A stretch of DNA of 64,000 nt from Megachile rotundata (lineage: Eukaryota > Arthropoda > Insecta > Hymenoptera > Megachilidae): NCBI RefSeq assembly GCF_050947335.1, contig NW_027473864.1:62001-126000 (forward strand), given 5' to 3'. This document shows, piece after piece, positions 58,490-64,000 of the stretch. The notes beneath the pieces are model-generated. The model made no database searches, was not told the DNA's origin, and saw only the letters and a program-made list of their open reading frames with translations. Positions within the stretch are counted from its first letter, which is position 1. Each line of letters opens with the position of its first letter. The position numbers and the translations under genes were made by a program.

Positions 58490-59768
58490 TCTTAGTATTA
58501 TCAATCTAACTCGTATTATTAGACATATTATGCTTAAATGATTGATAGAACGACAATTACTATACTTATTACTCTTATTATTATCAATCTAACTCATATT
58601 ATTAGCCATATTATGCTTATATGATCGATAGAACGACATTTACTCTACTTATTACTCTTATTATTATCAATCTAACTCATATTATTAACCATATTATGCT
58701 TATATGATCGATAGAACGACAATTACTATACTTATTACTCTTATTATTATCAATCTAACTCATATTATTAACCATATTATGCAGATATGATCGATCGCAC
58801 GACATTTGCTATACCTATTACTCTTATTATTATGCATCTAACTCATATTATTAACCATATTATGCAGATATGATCTATAGAACTACAATTACTATACTCA
58901 TTACTCTTATTATTATCAATCTAACTCATATTATTAGCCATATTATGCTTATATGATCGATAGAACTAGAATTACTATACTCACTACTCTTAGTATTATC
59001 AATCTAACTCATATTATTAACCATATTATGCTTATATGATCGATAGAACGACAATTACTATACTTATTACTCTTATTATTATCAATCTAACTCATATTAT
59101 TAACCATATTATGCAGATATGATCGATCGCACGACATTTGCTATACCTATTACTCTTATTTTTATGAATCTGACTCATATTATTAACCATATTATGCAGA
59201 TATGATCGATAGATGTACAATTACTATACTCATTACTCTTAGTATTATCAATCTAACTCATATTATTAGCCATATTATGCTTATATGATCGATAGAATGA
59301 GAATTACTATACCCACTACTCTTAGTATTATCACTCTAACTCATATTATTAGCCTTATTATGCTTATATGATCGATAGAACGACAATTACTGTACTTATT
59401 ACTCTTATTATTATCAATCTAACTCATATTATTAGCCATATTATGCTTATATGATCGATAGAACGAGAATTACTATACTCACTACTCTTAGTATTATCAA
59501 TCTAACTCATATTATTAGCCATATTATGCTTATATGATCGATAGAACGACAATTACTATACTTATTACTCTTATTATCATCAATCTAACTCATATTATTA
59601 GCCATATTATGCTTATATGATCGATAGAACGAGAATTACTATACTCACTACTCTTAGTATTATCAATCTAACTCATATTATTAGCCATATTATGCTTAAA
59701 TGATCGATAGAACTACAATTACTATACTCATTGCTCTTATTATTATCAATCTAACTCATATTATTAGC
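58490..59768. repeat. HOR block shared with 7,040-8,316 across about 51 kb
   Basis: Landmarks GACATTTACTC, the two D units, GATGTACA (7,760 and 59,212), ATACCCACTACTC and TATTATCATC lie in the same order at an offset of 51,452 bp (620 x 83 - 8, equal to the whole net indel balance). Part is also at 18.26-19.0 kb and part at 42.52-43.1 kb. Confidence 0.85.
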
Positions 59769-59879
59769 CATATTATGCTTATATGATCGATAGAACGAGA
59801 ATTACTATACTCACTACTCTTAGTATTATCAATCTAACTCATATTATTAGCCATATTATGCTTATATTATCGATAAAAC

Positions 59880-60880
59880 GACAATTACTATACTTATTAC
59901 TGTTATTAGTATCAATCTAACTCACATTATTAGCCATATTATGCTTAAATGATCGATAGAACGACAATTACTATACTTATTACTCCTATTGTTATCAATC
60001 TAACTCATATTATTAGCCATATTATGCTTATGTGATCGATAGAACGACAAATACTATACTTATTACTCTTATTATTATCAATCTAACTCATATTATTAAC
60101 CATATTATGCAGATATGATCGATAGAACTACAATTACTATACTCATTACTCTTATTATTATCAATCTAACTCATATTATTAGCCATATTATGCTTAAATG
60201 ATTGATAGAACGACAATTACTATACTTATTACTCTTATTGTTATCAATCTAACTCATATTATTAGCCATATTATGCTTATATGATCGATAGAACTAGAAT
60301 TACTATACTCACTACTCTTAGTATTATCAATCTAACTCATATTATTAGCCATATTATGCTTATATTATCGATAAAACGACAATTACTATACTTATTACTG
60401 TTATTAGTATCAATCTAACTCACATTATTAGCCATATTATGCTTAAATGATCGATAGAACGACAATTACTATACTTATTACTCCTATTGTTATCAATCTA
60501 ACTCATATTATTAGCCATATTATGCTTATGTGATCGATAGAACGACAAATACTATACTTATTACTCTTATTATTATCAATCTAACTCATATTATTAACCA
60601 TATTATGCAGATATGATCGATAGAACTACAATTACTATACTCATTACTCTTATTATTATCAATCTAACTCATATTATTAGCCATATTATGCTTAAATGAT
60701 TGATAGAACGACAATTACTATACTTATTACTCTTATTATTATCAATCTAACTCATATTATTAGCCATATTATGCTTATATGATCGATAGAACGACAATTA
60801 CTCTACTTATTACTCTTATTATTATCAATATAACTCATATTATTAGCCATATTATGCTTATATGATCGATAGAACGAGAA
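59880..60880. repeat. Tandem pair of a 6-monomer HOR (498 bp)
   Basis: GATAAAACGAC with TGTTATTAGT occurs at 59,901 and 60,399, 498 bp apart, each followed by AACTCACATT, the CTCCTATTG unit and the GTGATCG unit. The TGTTATTAGT variant is not in the partner region of macro copy 1, so this duplication appears to postdate the macro-duplication. Confidence 0.84.
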
Positions 60881-62250
60881 TTACTATACTCACTACTCTT
60901 AGTATTACCAATCTAACTCATATTATTAGCCATATTATGCTTATAATATCGATAGAACGACAATTACTATTCTTGTTACTGTTATTATTATCAATCTAAC
61001 TCATATTATTAGCCATATTATGCTTAAATGATCGATAGAACTACAATTACTATACTCATTGCTCTTATTATTATCAATCTAACTCATATTATTAGCCATA
61101 TTATGCTTATATGATCGATAGAACGAGAATTACTATACTCACTACTCTTAATATTATTACTCTAACTCATACTATTAGCCATATTATGCTTATATGATCG
61201 ATAGAACGACAATTACTATACTTATTACTCTTATTGTTATCAATCTAACTCATATTATTAGCCATATTATGCTTATATGATCGATAGAACGAGAATTACT
61301 ATACTCACTACTCTTAGTATTATCAATCTAACTCATATTATTAGCCATATCATGCTTATATTATCGATAGAACGACAATTACTATACTTATTACTGTTAT
61401 TATTATCAATCTAACTCACATTATTAGCCATATTATGCTTAAATGATCGATAGAACGACAATTACTATACTTATTACTCCTATTGTTATCAATCTAACTC
61501 ATATTATTAGCCACATTATGCTTATGTGATCGATAGAACGACAAATACTATACTTATTACTCTTATTATTATCAATCTAACTCATATTATTAACCATATT
61601 ATGCAGATATGATCGATAGAACTACAATTACTATACTCATTACTCTTATTATTATCAATCTAACTCATATTATTAGCCATATTATGCTTAAATGATTGAT
61701 AGAACGACAATTACTATACTTATTACTCTTATTATTATCAATCTAACTCATATTATTAGCCATATTATGCTTATATGATCGATAGAACGACAATTACTCT
61801 ACTTATTACTCTTATTATTATCAATATAACTCATATTATTAGCCATATTATGCTTATATGATCGATAGAACGAGAATTACTATACTCACTACTCTTAGTA
61901 TTATCAATCTAACTCATATTATTAGCCATATTATGCTTATAATATCGATAGAACGACAATTACTATTCTTGTTACTGTTATTATTATCAATCTAACTCAT
62001 ATTATTAGCCATATTATGCTTAAATGATCGATAGAACTACAATTACTATACTCATTGCTCTTATTATTATCAATCTAACTCATATTATTAGCCATATTAT
62101 GCTTATATGATCGATAGAACGAGAATTACTATACTCACTACTCTTAATATTATTACTCTAACTCATACTATTAGCCATATTATGCTTATATGATCGATAG
62201 AACGACAATTACTATACTTATTACTCTTATTGTTATCAATCTAACTCATA
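60442..62250. repeat. Tandem pair of the 12-monomer HOR in macro copy 2
   Basis: This is the partner of 43,096-45,060 at an offset of 17,346 bp (209 x 83 - 1), with the same 996-bp internal step (CTATTCTTGT at 60,967 and 61,963). A visible private change is GCCACATTATG near 61,513. Confidence 0.86.
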
Positions 62251-63302
62251 TTATTAGCCATATTATGCTTATATGATCGATAGAACGAGAATTACTATAC
62301 TCACTACTCTTATTATTATCAATATAACTCATATTATTAGCCATATTATGCTTATATGATCGATAGAACGAGAATTACTATACTCACTACTCTTAGTATT
62401 ATCAATCTAACTCATATTATTAGCCATATTATGCTTATATGATCGATAGAACGACAATTACTCTACTCATTACTCTTAGTATTATCAATCTAACTCATAT
62501 TATTAGCCATATTATGCTTAAATGATCGATAGAACTACAATTACTATACTCATTGCTCTTATTATTATCAATCTAACTCATATTATTAGCCATATTATGC
62601 TTATATGATCGATAGAACGACAATTACTATACTTATTACTCTTATTGTTATCAATCTAACTCATATTATTAGCCATATTATGCTTATATGATCGATAGAA
62701 CGAGAATTACTATACTCACTACTCTTAGTATTATCAATCTAACTCATATTATTAGCCATATTATGCTTATATTATCGATAGAACGACAATTACTATACTT
62801 ATTACTGTTATTATTATCAATCTAACTCGTATTATTAGACATATTATGCTTAAATGATTGATAGAACGACAATTACTATACTTTTTACTCTTATTATTAT
62901 CAATCTTACTCATATCATTAGCCATATTATGCTTATATGATCGATAGAACGACAATTACTCTACTTATTACTCTTATTATTATCAATCTAACTCATATTA
63001 TTAACCATATTATGCTTATATGATCGATAGAACGACAATTACTATACTTATTACTCTTATTATTATCAATCTAACTCATATTATTAACCATATTATGCAG
63101 ATATGATCGATCGCACGACATTTGCTATACCTATTACTCTTATTATTATGCATCTAACTCATATTATTAACCATATTATGCAGATATGATCTATAGAACT
63201 ACAATTACTATACTCATTACTCTTATTATTATCAATCCAACTCATATTATTAGCCATATTATGCTTATATGATCGATAGAACGAGAATTACTATACTCAC
63301 TA

Positions 63303-64000
63303 CTCTTAGTATTATCAATCTAACTCATATTATTAGCCATATTATGCTTATATGATCGATAGAATGAAAATTACTATACTCACTACTCTTAGTATTATCA
63401 CTCTAAGTCATATTATTAGCCTTATTATGCTTATATGATCGATAGAACGACAATTACTGCACTTATTACTCTTATTATTATCAATCTAACTCATATTATT
63501 AGCCATATTATGCTTATATGATCGATAGAACGAGAATTACTATACTCACTACTCTTAGTATTATCAATCTAACTCATATTATTAGCCATATTATGCTTAA
63601 ATGATCGATAGAACGACAATTACTATACTTATTACTCTTATTGTTATCAATCTAACTCATATTATTAGCCATATTATGCTTATATGATCGATAGAACGAG
63701 AATTACTATACTCACTACTCTTAGTATTATCAATCTAACTCATATTATTAGCCATATTATGCTTATATTATCGATAGAACGACAATTACTATACTTATTA
63801 CTCTTATTATTATCAATCTAACTCATATTATTAGCCATATTATGCTTATATGATCGATAGAACGACAATTACTGTACTTATTACTCTTATCATTATCGAT
63901 CTAACTCATATTATTAACCATATTATGCAGATATGATCGATAGATCTACAATTACTATACTCATTACTCTTAGTATTATCAATCTAACTCATATTATTAG
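63303..64000. repeat. Macro-repeat copy 3, start only (cut by window edge)
   Basis: The sequence follows 46,040-46,737 at a constant offset of 17,263 through the last base, including AATGAAAATT, AAGTCAT, CTGCAC and ATTATCGATCT. The homologous run actually begins earlier, at about 62,590 (partner 45,330), so the step between copies 2 and 3 is supported by about 1.4 kb of continuous match. Confidence 0.85.

Larger units (their letters stand above)
46040..63302. repeat. Macro-repeat copy 2 (about 17.3 kb, about 208 monomers)
   Basis: This copy aligns with copy 1 at stepwise changing offsets. In units of 83 bp they are 210, 217, 197, 184, 187, 189, 193, 200 and 209. Each step is a whole-monomer gain or loss; within steps the register and rare variants agree. 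The near-equal total length therefore hides many compensating block changes. Confidence 0.85.
1..64000 (+). repeat. 83-bp AT-rich satellite DNA array, about 771 head-to-tail monomers
   Basis: Every part of the window reads as the same 83-bp unit in one direction. Unit starts (AACTCATATT) fall at 1, 84, 167, 250 and so on, and the final start is at 63,986; (63,986 + 8 - 1)/83 = 771 exactly once the net -8 indel balance is included. The consensus has 29 A, 34 T, 14 C and 6 G. No unit in reverse orientation, unique spacer, transposon or gene was found, so no stretch needs separate description as intergenic. Long homogeneous arrays of this kind are known from eukaryotic heterochromatin; the family and species are not recognised. 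Orientation is arbitrary. Confidence 0.98.

Noticed and set aside
1..64000. CRISPR array (regular repeats with variable segments)
   Set aside because: There is no repeat/spacer division: all 83 positions are conserved and variants recur in many units. Array length, composition and nested HORs fit eukaryotic satellite DNA.
1..64000. Bacterial or viral iterons, or organelle origin repeats
   Set aside because: Such arrays span tens to hundreds of bases beside replication genes. Here 64 kb has no gene and no unique sequence.
1..64000. Transposable element fragments or inverted satellite units
   Set aside because: I looked for breaks in the pattern, reverse-complement units (such as GGCTAATAATATGAGTT on the + strand), terminal repeats and poly-A tails. 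Nothing interrupts the array; the few phase breaks are indels of 1 to 9 bases.
1..64000. Telomere or subtelomere marker repeats (TTAGGG, TTAGG, TTTAGGG)
   Set aside because: Units contain TTAGCC and TTAGAC but no tandem telomere-type motif, so chromosome position cannot be inferred.
1..64000. Assignment to a named satellite family or species
   Set aside because: I do not recognise the 83-bp unit. A database search of the consensus would be needed, and a guess from composition alone would be unsupported.

Overview
The whole window is one uninterrupted satellite DNA array. The unit is 83 bp, about 24% G+C (20 of 83 positions in my hand consensus), repeated head to tail in one orientation from base 1 to base 64,000. 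With position 1 as the start of a unit, the phase can be followed to the last base: 771 complete units plus a 15-base partial one. Over 64 kb the phase slips by a net of only -8 bases, and I can assign this to 12 small insertions or deletions. I see no gene, RNA gene, transposon, inverted segment, telomere repeat or unique spacer. This is the architecture of eukaryotic constitutive heterochromatin (centromeric, pericentromeric or subtelomeric). I do not recognise the monomer, so I name no species.

The monomers fall into a few variant classes defined by linked substitutions: a consensus type (A), a type with four linked changes (B), an AAC-TAC type (C), a GATCGATC type (D), a TATCGATA-bearing type (E) and others. 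Their order is not random. It builds higher-order repeats (HORs) whose spacings are whole multiples of 83 bp: 2, 4, 5, 6, 8, 12, 14, 15, 23, 27, 30 and 53 monomers.

Layout: 1-14 kb is a mosaic of 0.5-1.7 kb blocks recurring at 96-112 monomers' distance. 14-26 kb is dominated by an HOR of about 1.4 kb present four times. 26-28.6 kb leads into the most striking structure, a macro-repeat of about 17.3 kb (208-210 monomers) present twice in tandem (about 28.6-46.0 and 46.0-63.3 kb) with the start of a third copy at the right edge. The two macro copies differ mainly by gain or loss of whole monomers (13, 3, 2, 7, 20 and so on) and carry only scattered base changes, as expected from recent unequal exchange or replication-based amplification.

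No genes work together here. What can be inferred is array dynamics: local slippage or unequal exchange, long-range block duplication, and possible protein-binding properties of the monomer. A dimer is 166 bp, close to the DNA length of a chromatosome, and E-type monomers carry the palindrome TATCGATA. All spacings were counted by hand from rare variant landmarks, and block ends are accurate to roughly 40 bp.
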